A stretch of 64,000 bases of DNA from contig JAQWXR010000045.1 in NCBI GenBank assembly GCA_029254375.1, positions 1 to 64,000 of the forward strand, read 5' to 3'. Below, piece after piece: positions 17,510 through 26,354 of this stretch. The DNA is from Schleiferiaceae bacterium. Its GTDB lineage: Bacteria > Bacteroidota > Bacteroidia > Flavobacteriales > Schleiferiaceae. The notes under the pieces are model-generated. The model searched no databases and was not told the origin of the DNA. It worked only from the letters and a program-made list of their open reading frames with translations. A program made the position numbers and the translations under genes. The stretch's first letter is position 1, and every line of letters begins with the position of its first letter.

Positions 17510-17517
17510 TATCTTTG
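17510..17517 (+). promoter_or_regulatory. -7 box TATCTTTG for rplS
   Basis: Exact TAnnTTTG, 130 bases before the rplS ATG, so the mRNA has an unusually long leader for this window. Confidence 0.6.
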
Positions 17518-17647
17518 CCGACCCGATCGGAGGAACCTAAACGCGCTTACATTAAGCCGTTTGAGCCAAAGTGAGGATTCAAGCGACGTTAACCTCTGGC
17601 CATCGTGGCGAATGTTGACGATCGATGAACGCACAAAATGCACAGCT
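17518..17647 (+). ncRNA. structured 5' leader of rplS
   Basis: 130 bases between the promoter box and the ATG, without a convincing reading frame of its own. Three hairpins can be drawn: CCGA/TCGG (17518-17530); a strong AAACG-bulged C-GCTTA/TAAGC-CGTTT stem with a CAT triloop (17539-17562); and GCCA/TGGC around TCG (17599-17609). Ribosomal-protein leaders that bind the product and repress translation are known for L19 in other bacteria, so autoregulation is a reasonable guess. Confidence 0.5.
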
Positions 17648-17995
17648 ATGGACCTGATTAAATACGTCCAAGAAAAATTTGTCGAATCGAAGGAGTTCCC
17701 TTCATTCGCGGCTGGTGATACCATCACCGTCTACTACCAAATTCGTGAAGGAGAAAAAACCCGAACGCAGTTCTTCCGCGGCGACGTTCTTCAGCGCAGT
17801 GGCTCGGGAACTACCGAGACCTTCACCATCCGTAAAATGTCCGGAAATACCGGCGTTGAGCGTATTTTTCCGGTAAACATGCCAAACCTCGAGAAGATCG
17901 AAGTAAACAAGCGCGGTAAAGTTCGTCGTGCACGTATCTTCTACCAACGTGAGCGTACAGGTAAATCAGCTCGTATTAAGGAGCGCCGTGGATAA
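17648..17995 (+). CDS. rplS: 50S ribosomal protein L19 (bL19)
   Basis: 115-residue bL19, located at the 30S-50S interface. The start MDLIKYVQEKFV and the core motifs FAAGDTITVYYQIREG, TRTQFFRGDVLQRSGSG, TFTIRKMSGNTGVERIFP and KVRRARIFYQRERTGKSARIKER are diagnostic. An in-frame extension reaches back to 17561 but does not match the family start. Upstream lies the long leader. A strong terminator follows, so it is the last gene of the trmD region. Confidence 0.98.
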   Translation: MDLIKYVQEKFVESKEFPSFAAGDTITVYYQIREGEKTRTQFFRGDVLQRSGSGTTETFTIRKMSGNTGVERIFPVNMPNLEKIEVNKRGKVRRARIFYQRERTGKSARIKERRG

Positions 17996-18031
17996 GTCGT
18001 AAAGGCTTGGTCTTTGACCCCAATTTCTTTT

Positions 18032-18059
18032 AAATGGAGCCTTCGGGCTCCATTTTTAT
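18032..18059. terminator. UUCG-loop terminator between rplS and the OmpA gene
   Basis: Stem AAATGGAGCC/GGCTCCATTT with a C(TTCG)G tetraloop, followed by T-rich sequence on the + strand. The stop codon of the minus-strand OmpA gene (18056-18058) abuts the stem, so it may act in both directions. Confidence 0.85.
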
Positions 18060-20002
18060 TTGCTCAAAACTTGAAACACAGTGCGCCGATTCATCGCGCG
18101 ACCACTGGCATTGGCATTATCTGCAATCGGCAAACTATTGCCGTAGCCCTTGGCTGTCATTTGACTCGACACTACCCCCTCCATTTCTAAATAATCCATC
18201 ACCGCATGCGCTCTTTGATCAGAGAGCAATTGATTGTCACTTGCTCTACCTACGTTGTCGGTATGACCTTGAAGTTCAATGCGCATCGTGGGATGCGCCT
18301 TTAGATATTGGACAAATGGCCTTAACGAGGCTTTATCCAGTGGAGACATCTGATAACTGTTGGTCGCAAATCGAACAGAATTCAACGAGAAGCTCTCACC
18401 GACCTCTAATTTTTTAGCCTCTAAGATGGGCACTTTAGCTTCCTCGTACCGAGGTTCCACCTCCACACGTACGGCCGTAAATCCCACTTCGGGGTTTTCT
18501 ATGCTGACCACATAGTCACTCACTTCGGTAGCGGAAACAACGGCCGTAAAGGTGCCGGTTGCCGCATCGACTCGAACACGTGTGACTTCGCGTGTCTTTA
18601 GATTCTCGATACGCAAACTCACGCCATCGGGCAGTACATCTGCTCCTTCCACAGCCCCAGTCAGGAAGGCAACTTGATCGCCCCGTGAGGACTCCGCTAA
18701 GGGAAAGCCATAAAAGTCGTAGCCAGAGCCTGCGGGCAGGTCCCCTACTTTCTCATTGCTGGAGAAATAGGCCATGGGAGATTTCGCTGCTACGGAAAAT
18801 CCAACCTCTGCTTTATCCGTATTGATTGGATAGCCTAGGTTTTGAGGAGCTGTTTCTTGGCGTGAATCCACCACAAAGACATCAAAGTCTCCAAGGCCAG
18901 GGTGCCCATTTGATGAAAAGAACAAACTGTGACCATCGGCGTGTAGGAAAGGCGATTTCTCATCCCCATCGGTATTAATACGAGGGCCCAAGTTCCGCGG
19001 ATCCGACCAACTACCATCCACCTCTCGACTCACCTCATACAGATCTAAGCCCCCAAATCCTCCTTCGCGATTAGACGTAAAGATCAAACGATCCCCATTC
19101 GCCGAGAGTGTCGGCTGAGATTCCCATGAATTCGGGCGGTTGACGGTCTCCAAAGCTTTGAAGTCGAGCCAAACATCATACGTGTTTTGGACTAAAAATA
19201 TATCGCAGTTCCGATAGCCATTCCCCAGTAATTGACAAGATGTTAAGGCCATCCACCGATTATCTGCCGTTAAACTTGGCCCACCTTCATTGAATCCTTG
19301 ATTAAAGGGAGGCGACAGTTCCGAAATATCTTTTACCCCGTCCGGTCCATTGCTTCCAACGCAGAACTCTTCTTTGAGGCGACGAATGGGCGCCGGACCA
19401 CTTTTTCGATCCAAAACCTCCTGACGGCGCGTGAAGTACCACGTTGCCTCATCAGGGCTAAGAACGCCTAAAAATTCATCTGCAGAGGCGTCGAGACCGG
19501 AAATACGATAGGGCTCAAAGGCAATAGGGTGCCTCTTTAAAGAATCTACGAGGGCCCACGTGGCTAATTGCTTGCGTGCATCCGTCAAAAAAGGGGATCC
19601 GGAAGGCGCCTCTGCTACGAAAGTCTGAAGCATGCGCTGGGCATCCTCTTGACGACCTTGACCAGCCCACAGCGCGCCCAACTTGTATGCCAAGTCTGGA
19701 TGATAACCGGGGCACGCGATGTACACTTGGTTCAGCAGTGAAGAGGCCATTTCTGCTTTTCCTAAAAGCAAGTTCATTTCCGCATTCAAATAATTCAAGT
19801 GAATGCTTTGCTCTGGTGATTTTCGAATTGCCGTATTGAGATACACCCGCGCCATGTTGACATCTCTTCGGTCAAGCGCCTGCTCGGCTTTCAGCACTTC
19901 AGGCGTTGGCTCTGGGGCCGCGGAACAAGAACCAAGCTCGACTTGCGCATGCATCGCGTAGCCTCCGAGTATGTAGCCAAATAACAGGAGTATTTTTCTC
20001 AT
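18056..20002 (-). CDS. OmpA-family protein with TPR and PD40 repeats
   Basis: Outer-membrane-associated protein that binds peptidoglycan. The 648-residue protein has a signal peptide (1 to about 19), TPR-like helices (about 25-150), WD40-like PD40 beta-propeller repeats (such as PTLSANGDRLIFTSNREGGFGG and LHADGHSLFFSSNGHPGLGDFD), a short carboxypeptidase-like sandwich, and a C-terminal OmpA domain (IELQGHTDNVGRASDNQLLSDQRA). This order is common in Bacteroidota, including gliding/T9SS-associated proteins. I use ATG 20002, which overlaps the symporter stop as ATGA and follows a purine-rich GGGGAGG; a GTG at 20011 is the alternative. Confidence 0.9.
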   Translation of the reverse strand: MRKILLLFGYILGGYAMHAQVELGSCSAAPEPTPEVLKAEQALDRRDVNMARVYLNTAIRKSPEQSIHLNYLNAEMNLLLGKAEMASSLLNQVYIACPGYHPDLAYKLGALWAGQGRQEDAQRMLQTFVAEAPSGSPFLTDARKQLATWALVDSLKRHPIAFEPYRISGLDASADEFLGVLSPDEATWYFTRRQEVLDRKSGPAPIRRLKEEFCVGSNGPDGVKDISELSPPFNQGFNEGGPSLTADNRWMALTSCQLLGNGYRNCDIFLVQNTYDVWLDFKALETVNRPNSWESQPTLSANGDRLIFTSNREGGFGGLDLYEVSREVDGSWSDPRNLGPRINTDGDEKSPFLHADGHSLFFSSNGHPGLGDFDVFVVDSRQETAPQNLGYPINTDKAEVGFSVAAKSPMAYFSSNEKVGDLPAGSGYDFYGFPLAESSRGDQVAFLTGAVEGADVLPDGVSLRIENLKTREVTRVRVDAATGTFTAVVSATEVSDYVVSIENPEVGFTAVRVEVEPRYEEAKVPILEAKKLEVGESFSLNSVRFATNSYQMSPLDKASLRPFVQYLKAHPTMRIELQGHTDNVGRASDNQLLSDQRAHAVMDYLEMEGVVSSQMTAKGYGNSLPIADNANASGRAMNRRTVFQVLSK

Positions 20003-21390
20003 CCTCCCCACTGCCCTTCCGACTCAGAAACGGCTACCGCTACCGAAGCATCCCCGGTGACGTTGATTACGGTTCGGCACATATCCAAAATCCGATCTAC
20101 CGGGAAGATGATGGCAATCCATGCCGGATTCAAGCCTACAGCATCGAGGACCATGATAAGCATGATGAGTCCCGCGGAGGGTATCGCTGCCGCTCCGATG
20201 GATGCAAAGACGGCCGTTACGATGATGATCATCTCTTGAGCCAGACTCAAGTCCAATCCATGCAATTGAGCCAAAAACAAGACCGCAACAGCCTGATAGA
20301 GGCTCGTTCCGTCCATATTCACCGTGGCGCCAATAGGCAGAGTGAACTGGGAAATCTCTTCATTGACCTTTAAATGCTCATGCACACATTCCATCGTCAC
20401 GGGAAGGGTCGCCGCCGAAGAGCTCGTGCTAAAAGCCAGCAATTGGGCCGGACGAATGTTCTGATGCAAGAAGCGAAAACTTCGCATCCAGGAATAGCCT
20501 TTTTTGCGGACAAACCACCAAACTAAGGTGGGATATATGATCAAAGCCATGAGCACTAGGCCTCCTACTACGGTAAGCATATATACGCCAAAGGAAGAGA
20601 GTAGATCCGTGAATCGGCTCGGATCATCCCCTGCGAGCTGTGAGAGGGTGCTAGCCATGAGTGCAAAAACGAAGAAGGGCGCAGCAAGCATGACAATTTC
20701 AACCATCTTGATGAAGACTTGGGCACTTTGGCTCATGAAAGCACGAATGGTCTCCGTTTGCGTTTTGGGCATCATCACGATGGCAATCCCAAAAAAGAGT
20801 CCAAAAAATATAACCTGAAGCATCAAGGAGTTATTGAAGGCCAAAAAGATATTACTAGGTACCATGTCCACTAAAAAGGCCAAAGGTCCCCGATTTGATT
20901 CCGCTCGTGCCGAGGCAATCTTATCCCCTAAGTCCATGGAGGAAACTTCTAAAGCCGGGATACGATCTTCATAGTCTGGATTCTCGGACCACCACTGCCC
21001 ATCCGGTGATGGTTTGCCTTCGGATTGGAGCCAAGCTTCAAATCCTAGACGGTTTTCGAGCACCTGGTCTGACGATACAAAGGTCCCTGGCTGAATGACA
21101 TTTCCCAACATCAGGCCAATGAGTATGGCAATCAAAGTGGTTCCGATGTAGAGCCCTAAGGCCTTTCCACCTATTCGCCCCAGCGCCTTGGGATCACCCA
21201 ACTGGCCAACCCCATCAATGAGGCTGAACAAGACCAAAGGAATGGCAATCAACTTCAGGGCATTAATGAAGATGATTCCAAACGGGGATATCCAATCTTG
21301 CGTAAAGGCAGAGCCCCCCATAAATGAGCTAACAACCGCCCACACAATACCCAGCATCATACCTAGGATGATCTTCGTATGCAATTTCAT
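19999..21390 (-). CDS. dicarboxylate/amino acid:cation symporter (SDF family)
   Basis: Inner-membrane secondary transporter of the DctA/GltP family, moving C4-dicarboxylates or acidic/neutral amino acids with Na+ or H+. The 463-residue protein has about eight hydrophobic segments, the serine-rich re-entrant loop (TSSSAATLPVTMEC), the NMDGTSLYQ transport motif, and the second re-entrant loop (SIGAAAIPSAGLIMLI). A roughly 80-residue hydrophilic loop after TM3 is larger than in DctA. It overlaps aroC by 4 bp and the OmpA gene by 4 bp, so the three genes form one tight operon. Confidence 0.93.
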   Translation of the reverse strand: MKLHTKIILGMMLGIVWAVVSSFMGGSAFTQDWISPFGIIFINALKLIAIPLVLFSLIDGVGQLGDPKALGRIGGKALGLYIGTTLIAILIGLMLGNVIQPGTFVSSDQVLENRLGFEAWLQSEGKPSPDGQWWSENPDYEDRIPALEVSSMDLGDKIASARAESNRGPLAFLVDMVPSNIFLAFNNSLMLQVIFFGLFFGIAIVMMPKTQTETIRAFMSQSAQVFIKMVEIVMLAAPFFVFALMASTLSQLAGDDPSRFTDLLSSFGVYMLTVVGGLVLMALIIYPTLVWWFVRKKGYSWMRSFRFLHQNIRPAQLLAFSTSSSAATLPVTMECVHEHLKVNEEISQFTLPIGATVNMDGTSLYQAVAVLFLAQLHGLDLSLAQEMIIIVTAVFASIGAAAIPSAGLIMLIMVLDAVGLNPAWIAIIFPVDRILDMCRTVINVTGDASVAVAVSESEGQWGG

Positions 21391-22478
21391 TTTGAGATCT
21401 GTTGAATGCGTTGTGCTAAAGAAAAATCAGCCAAAACCAGGGCGACCATGGCTTCGACAATAGGCACTGCGCGCGGCAGAACCGCCGGATCGTGCCGACC
21501 TTCAATTTGTATCGCCACGGAGTCCCCTTGGCGATTAACTGTTTGCTGGGATTGCTTAATGCTCGCAATAGGCTTAAACGCCAAACGGAATAAAATGGGC
21601 ATTCCATTTGAAATTCCGCCTTGAATCCCTCCTGAATGATTGCTAGATGTCTGTCCCGTGGCGATAAAAGGATCGTTTTGAATGGAGCCCCGTGAATCGG
21701 CTCCTGAAAATCCTGAACCGAACTCGATTCCCTTGGCCGCATTGATTCCCATAAGGGCATAGGCCAAGCGGGCAGATAACTTGTCAAAAACGGGCTCTCC
21801 CCAACCCGCTGGCACCCCATCCACCCGGCAGGCAATGACACCTCCCGCGGAATCCCCTTCCGTCTTCAGGGATTCTAACGCCGCTTGCATCTGCTGTGCT
21901 GTCTCAGGGTGCGGGCAACCTGTGATGTGTAATGATGCATTTTTCGGGTCAAAGCGAGCTTCGGCTGGGATGCCAATTCCTGCCATGCGCTCCACAAAAG
22001 GCATAATGCGAAGATCCGCAGGCAGAAGCTGCGCCGCTAATGCGCCCGCTACGACTCTACAAACCGTCTCACGCGCTGAGCTTCTACCTCCGCCTCGATG
22101 ATCTCGAAGGCCATACTTAGCTTCATAGGTGTAGTCCGCATGAGAAGGGCGGTACTGATCATGAATCGCTTGATAGTCTTTGGAGCGTTGGTCCGTGTTT
22201 TCAATGATAAACCCAATCGACGAGCCCAAGGTTTGACGCTTGCCTTTAGCGTCCGCTTCGGGATGAAATCCGCTGAGGAAGCGCACCTCATCCTGCTCTT
22301 TTCGCTCGGTTGTTAGCGCATTCTGGCCTGGGCGTCTTCGATCCAATGCGCGCTGAACCTCTTCAAGATCCATCCAAATCCCCGCGGGGACTCCATCCAA
22401 AACGCCCCCCATTGCGGGTCCGTGAGACTCCCCAAATGTGCTCAATCGTAAAATCTCTCCAAAGCTGTTCCCTGCCAT
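21387..22478 (-). CDS. aroC: chorismate synthase
   Basis: Last step of the shikimate pathway: EPSP to chorismate, using reduced FMN. The 363-residue protein begins MAGNSFGEILRLSTFGESHGPAMGG (signature 1). It also has RPGQNALTTERKEQDEVRFLSG, the HRGGGRSSARET signature (residue region about 125-140), and a C-terminal IEGRHDPAVLPRAVPIVEAM. I chose ATG 22478 because it gives the family N terminus and lies 5 bases after the exact -7 box TATTTTTG (22484-22491). aroK is 11 kb away. The pairing with a symporter and an OmpA protein is not functionally obvious. Confidence 0.97.
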   Translation of the reverse strand: MAGNSFGEILRLSTFGESHGPAMGGVLDGVPAGIWMDLEEVQRALDRRRPGQNALTTERKEQDEVRFLSGFHPEADAKGKRQTLGSSIGFIIENTDQRSKDYQAIHDQYRPSHADYTYEAKYGLRDHRGGGRSSARETVCRVVAGALAAQLLPADLRIMPFVERMAGIGIPAEARFDPKNASLHITGCPHPETAQQMQAALESLKTEGDSAGGVIACRVDGVPAGWGEPVFDKLSARLAYALMGINAAKGIEFGSGFSGADSRGSIQNDPFIATGQTSSNHSGGIQGGISNGMPILFRLAFKPIASIKQSQQTVNRQGDSVAIQIEGRHDPAVLPRAVPIVEAMVALVLADFSLAQRIQQISK

Positions 22479-22483
22479 ATCCT

Positions 22484-22491
22484 CAAAAATA
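22484..22491 (-). promoter_or_regulatory. -7 box TATTTTTG for aroC
   Basis: Exact TAnnTTTG on the minus strand ending 5 bases before the aroC ATG. Confidence 0.6.
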
Positions 22492-22501
22492 CGCGATACC
22501 C

Positions 22502-22509
22502 TACCTTCG
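22502..22509 (+). promoter_or_regulatory. -7-like box TACCTTCG for hutI
   Basis: One mismatch to TAnnTTTG, ending 4 bases before the hutI ATG at 22514. It is back to back with the aroC box in a 35-bp intergenic spacer. Confidence 0.5.
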
Positions 22510-22513
22510 TTCC

Positions 22514-23773
22514 ATGCGCACGCGATTAGAAAACCTGGACGGTTTGGCTTTAACCTTTGCGAATGAGGCGTCACCGGCCTTTCTTTCCGGAAAGAATATG
22601 GATGAAGCTCCGATTCTTCGAAACGCCTTCCTCGATATGGAAGGCGGAATGATCGTTGGATTTGGCCTCATGGACGACATAAGGCCCGAAGATGACCCGC
22701 CACGAATTCGCCGGGTCGACGGACGCGGCCGTTGGGCGCTTCCTGCTCTAATCGACTCCCATACCCATATGGTATTTGCAGAAGAGCGTTCTGAAGAATT
22801 TGAAATGCGAATGCGGGGCGCGACGTATGCCGAGATTGCTGCCGCCGGAGGCGGTATTCTGAATTCTGCTGCTGCTTTAGAGGTCTGTTCCGAAGAATCT
22901 CTTGTCCATGCTTTACTACAGCGTTTGAGCCAAGCGAGAACTAGCGGCAGCGCCGTGGTAGAAATCAAGAGTGGTTATGGCCTTTCCCTAGACGCTGAAA
23001 TAAAAATGCTTCGGGTGATCAAACATGCCAAATCGCTCACACGAATGCCTCTATTTGCAACATTCTTAGGTGCTCATGCCGTCCCTTCGCGCTTCCAAGG
23101 CCAACGCGAAGTCTATTTCGACGAAGTTCTAAATGTCATGCTCCCTGCCATTGCTTCGGAAGGCTTGGCTGACTTTGTAGACATTTTTTGTGAGGACCAA
23201 TACTTTACGCCGAACGAACTCTCTCGCCTCGCAGAAGCTGCAACGCGCCTTGGACTGCCCCTGAAGGCGCATGTGAATCAATTTACCAGCACTGGTGGAA
23301 TCCAAGCTAGCATCGCTTCAAAAGCTTTAAGTGTAGATCATTTGGAAGTAATGACCGAGCAAGATATCGCGGACTTAAAAGACGCATGGTCGAATAGCAC
23401 AGGTCCAATGCCCGTTGCCCTCCCTGGCTGCTCCCTTTTCTTGAACATCCCCTACGCGCCTGGACGTCAAATGATTGATTCAGGGCTTCCTCTTGCCTTA
23501 GCTTCAGATTTTAATCCAGGTTCTGCCCCCAGCAGCAATTTAATGCTGGTGTGGAGTTTAGCCTGTCATCAGATGAAACTCACACCCATGGAAGGATTGG
23601 TGGCTCTCACCATCAACGCAGCAGCAGCTCTTGGAGTTAGCCAAAGAATGGGTAGCATTGCTATAGGCAAAGAAGCTCATGTCCTTTTGACCAAACCCAT
23701 ACAAGGTCTGGCTAGTCTTCCCTATCATTTTGGAGAGAATTTAATCGAACACACATTTGTTTTTGGCCAATGA
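22514..23773 (+). CDS. hutI: imidazolonepropionase
   Basis: Third step of histidine degradation: hydrolyses imidazolone-5-propionate to N-formiminoglutamate. The 419-residue amidohydrolase has the metal HxH in DSHTHMVFAEERSEEF, substrate motifs RMRGATYAEIAAAGGGI and EIKSGYGL, metal His in KAHVNQF and VDHLEVM, and the late Asp in ALASDFNPGSAP. An open frame runs back to 22310 through the aroC start region. I use ATG 22514 for its family-like N terminus and the promoter box just upstream. It overlaps hutG (ATGA). hutH and hutU are not in the window. Confidence 0.95.
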   Translation: MRTRLENLDGLALTFANEASPAFLSGKNMDEAPILRNAFLDMEGGMIVGFGLMDDIRPEDDPPRIRRVDGRGRWALPALIDSHTHMVFAEERSEEFEMRMRGATYAEIAAAGGGILNSAAALEVCSEESLVHALLQRLSQARTSGSAVVEIKSGYGLSLDAEIKMLRVIKHAKSLTRMPLFATFLGAHAVPSRFQGQREVYFDEVLNVMLPAIASEGLADFVDIFCEDQYFTPNELSRLAEAATRLGLPLKAHVNQFTSTGGIQASIASKALSVDHLEVMTEQDIADLKDAWSNSTGPMPVALPGCSLFLNIPYAPGRQMIDSGLPLALASDFNPGSAPSSNLMLVWSLACHQMKLTPMEGLVALTINAAAALGVSQRMGSIAIGKEAHVLLTKPIQGLASLPYHFGENLIEHTFVFGQ

Positions 23774-24735
23774 ACCCATTTGATTCTTACCAAACGCGCA
23801 GCGGCGAACGCCGTCTTGGAGACCTACTAAAGCAACGAGCTGCTGGCGAGGGACAGTACATTTTTGTTGGGGTGGCCGAGGATATAGGCGTTCGAGCGAA
23901 TCTGGGCCGCGCAGGAGCGGCATCTAGTCCTGCCGCTATCCTCGAGGCGCTGGCAAAACTGCCCCTAAATCCATGGTCCGAATCGCTCGACCTCGGCTGG
24001 ATTTGGGTCGATGTGGCCGACCTCCAGGTCGCTTCTCAGGCTCATTCCGGCCCCGAAGGCCTCCCCGCCTTGCGCGAACTGGTCGCTCAAGTAGATGCCC
24101 GCGTAGAAGCAGCCGTGCAGCCATTATTTGCTGCCGGCAAAATCCCTATTCTGCTAGGAGGAGGACACAACAATGCCTACCCTTTACTCAAAGCGGCTGC
24201 AGTGCGACAGCCCATGAATGCCTTGAACCTGGATCCTCACCCGGATTGCCGGGCCTTGGAAGGACGTCATAGCGGCAACGGGTTTAGCTACGCTCATGCA
24301 GCTGGCTATCTAAATCGCTATTGCGTGCTTGGATTAAGCGAGCATGGCTGTAATGAGGCGAGCTGGGAGATGATTCAGAGCACGCCTGGATGGACGGCCT
24401 TGAGCTATGAATCCTGGGCCATACGCGGAGAGATGGATTTTACCACGGCACGTAATCTAGCCCTTCAGCACGTTCAGGCGAGCAAATTTGGGATGGAAGT
24501 ATGTGCCGATGGCATCGTAGGCTGTCCGAGCAGCGCTCAAACTGAACTTGGTTGGACGTGGGAGCAGGTGGCCGAATCCGTCTATCTCGCGGGTCAAAGT
24601 GGACAAGCCGCATACCTCCATCTGGCCGAAATAGCTTTGGGGCTTTGCCCTGAGGAGCGTCGAGCCGCGGTAGCAAAGGCCGCTGCTTGGACGGCTATGC
24701 AGTTCATCCGCGGCTGCGAAAGCCCAATGGAATGA
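23770..24735 (+). CDS. hutG: formimidoylglutamase (arginase family)
   Basis: Hydrolyses formiminoglutamate to glutamate and formamide with a binuclear Mn centre. The 321-residue protein shows the arginase-fold motifs GGGH (130-133) and DPHPD (155-159). The third motif, normally a D-x-D, reads E243-V-C245-A-D247, so one or two metal ligands look altered. RHSGNGFSYAHAAGY suits the hut-type Bacteroidota branch. It overlaps hutI and ftcD by ATGA junctions, so it is firmly in the histidine operon. The stretch around 23.9-24.1 kb is more GC-rich than its neighbours. Confidence 0.85.
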   Translation: MNPFDSYQTRSGERRLGDLLKQRAAGEGQYIFVGVAEDIGVRANLGRAGAASSPAAILEALAKLPLNPWSESLDLGWIWVDVADLQVASQAHSGPEGLPALRELVAQVDARVEAAVQPLFAAGKIPILLGGGHNNAYPLLKAAAVRQPMNALNLDPHPDCRALEGRHSGNGFSYAHAAGYLNRYCVLGLSEHGCNEASWEMIQSTPGWTALSYESWAIRGEMDFTTARNLALQHVQASKFGMEVCADGIVGCPSSAQTELGWTWEQVAESVYLAGQSGQAAYLHLAEIALGLCPEERRAAVAKAAAWTAMQFIRGCESPME

Positions 24736-25655
24736 ACTGGCTGGAGTGCGTTGCCAATGTATCGGAGGGTCGGCGACACGAGGTTATTTCTGTGCTCCAA
24801 AGGGCCATTCAGAGCATTCCTGACGCCCTTTTGCTCCATGCAGATTCAAGCTATGATGCGCATCGCACTGTGTTCACTTTTGTGGGACCTGAAGATGCTG
24901 TCGTGAACGCGGTATTGCACCTTGCTCGGGCTTGTCATGAGCATATTGATATGCGGCAACACAGCGGATATCATCCACGCATTGGCGCGCTCGATGTCTG
25001 TCCAATTATTGCCCTTTCGCCTGAAGCAGAGAATTCAGCAGAACATGCCGTGCGACGAATCGCCACAGGACTGGCTGAGGGCGGCATGGGAGGATGGTTT
25101 TACGCACTTAGTGCGCAGCGGGAGCAGTATCGCGATTTGGCGGAGGTTCGGCGCGGTGAATATGAGGGACTGCCTGCCCGCGCGACAAGCTTTGACTTTG
25201 GCGGATTTGATCCACGCTTCGGGGCGATCGCTCTGGGAAAACGGCCTTTTTTGATCGCCTACAACATCAATGTGAAAAGTCGAGATCTCGGACTTGTTCG
25301 CGAGGTCGCTCGACGGATTCGTCAAAAAACTCCTGGCGGCCTGCCCGGTGTCAAGGCCATTGGCTGGGATAGCCCAGTATTTTCATGTAGCCAAGTGAGC
25401 TGTAATATTGTGAACTTGAATGAATGCAGCCTAAAGCAACTTTTTGACCGAGTTCAACGTGAGGTGCATACGCTCGGCTCTTCTTTGAAGGGCTCTGAAT
25501 TGATTGGCTTAGCACCTATTTACGCCTTTCGCGATTTTGACCGCATTGAGGATGCTGTAAACTATCTCGGGCTGGACAGGGTTAAATCATTTAGAATTTC
25601 AGAACGAATTTTAGAATATCGACTACCTAATGCACCGTTAGATAAAGAAGTATGA
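24732..25655 (+). CDS. ftcD: glutamate formimidoyltransferase
   Basis: Transfers the formimino group of formiminoglutamate to tetrahydrofolate, the folate-linked alternative to HutG. The 307-residue protein covers only the two formiminotransferase subdomains (CVANVSEGRRHEVI at the start, HIDMRQHSGYHPRIGALDVCP, and YNINVKSRDLGLVREVARRIR). The cyclodeaminase half of vertebrate FTCD is absent, as in many bacteria. The start ATG 24732 overlaps the hutG stop. It also overlaps the following SDR gene (ATGA). Confidence 0.93.
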   Translation: MNWLECVANVSEGRRHEVISVLQRAIQSIPDALLLHADSSYDAHRTVFTFVGPEDAVVNAVLHLARACHEHIDMRQHSGYHPRIGALDVCPIIALSPEAENSAEHAVRRIATGLAEGGMGGWFYALSAQREQYRDLAEVRRGEYEGLPARATSFDFGGFDPRFGAIALGKRPFLIAYNINVKSRDLGLVREVARRIRQKTPGGLPGVKAIGWDSPVFSCSQVSCNIVNLNECSLKQLFDRVQREVHTLGSSLKGSELIGLAPIYAFRDFDRIEDAVNYLGLDRVKSFRISERILEYRLPNAPLDKEV

Positions 25656-26353
25656 ATTTAGAAAATAAACGCATCCTCATTACGGGTGCCTCTTCGGGCT
25701 TGGGCAAAGCAATGGCCAAGGCACTCATTTCCAAAGGGGCCCGAGTTCTCATTACAGGACGCGACGCTGAAAAAGTGCAGCATGTTGCCAATGAGTTAGG
25801 CTGCTGGGGTTTGGCTTCCTCTATTGCTTCTGAGGAGGCCGTTCATGAGCTATTTGCTGCCATGGATCTGACTTGGGGTGGCATCGACATCCTCATTAAC
25901 AATGCGGGCATAGGCTACTTTCATCCCGTTGAAGAGGTGCAATGGGCGCACTTGGAGGAGATCTTTCATACCAACGTATTTGGCGCGGCTATGGCGGGCC
26001 GTGAAGCGGCCATACGCATGAAGGCGCAATCTTCAGGGCACATAATCAATGTCGCTTCCACTGCGGGATCTCGAGGCTTCAAGAATGGAACGGTCTACGC
26101 TGCTTCCAAATTTGCACTCAAAGGCATGACCCAATGTTGGATGCATGAATTGCGGCCACATAATATTCGCGTCACGCTTCTTAGCCCTTCGGCGGTACCA
26201 ACGGCATTCAACGTTGAAAACCGCGAAGAAAAAGGCTTAAAAGACGGCTTACTAAGCCCGAAGGAATTGGCGCATGCGGTAGTTTCTGTCCTCGAAATGG
26301 ATAGTCGTGGATTTATACCAGAACTTGAAGTTTGGGCTACTAATCCTTTTTAA
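25652..26353 (+). CDS. short-chain dehydrogenase/reductase
   Basis: NAD(P)-dependent SDR of 233 residues: cofactor motif TGASSGLGKAM near the N terminus, NNAG, catalytic Ser in NVASTAGSRGF and YxxxK in VYAASKFALKG. The closest overall look is classical 3-ketoacyl-ACP-reductase-like SDRs, but the substrate cannot be assigned. The ATG overlaps the ftcD stop, so it is the last gene of the hut operon. A link to histidine breakdown is only positional. It ends 1 bp before the convergent alkane-monooxygenase-like gene. Confidence 0.85.
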   Translation: MNLENKRILITGASSGLGKAMAKALISKGARVLITGRDAEKVQHVANELGCWGLASSIASEEAVHELFAAMDLTWGGIDILINNAGIGYFHPVEEVQWAHLEEIFHTNVFGAAMAGREAAIRMKAQSSGHIINVASTAGSRGFKNGTVYAASKFALKGMTQCWMHELRPHNIRVTLLSPSAVPTAFNVENREEKGLKDGLLSPKELAHAVVSVLEMDSRGFIPELEVWATNPF

Positions 26354-26354
26354 A

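Noticed and set aside
22310-22513. 68-codon N-terminal extension of hutI
   Set aside because: It overlaps the aroC coding start and both promoters; the family start is at 22514.
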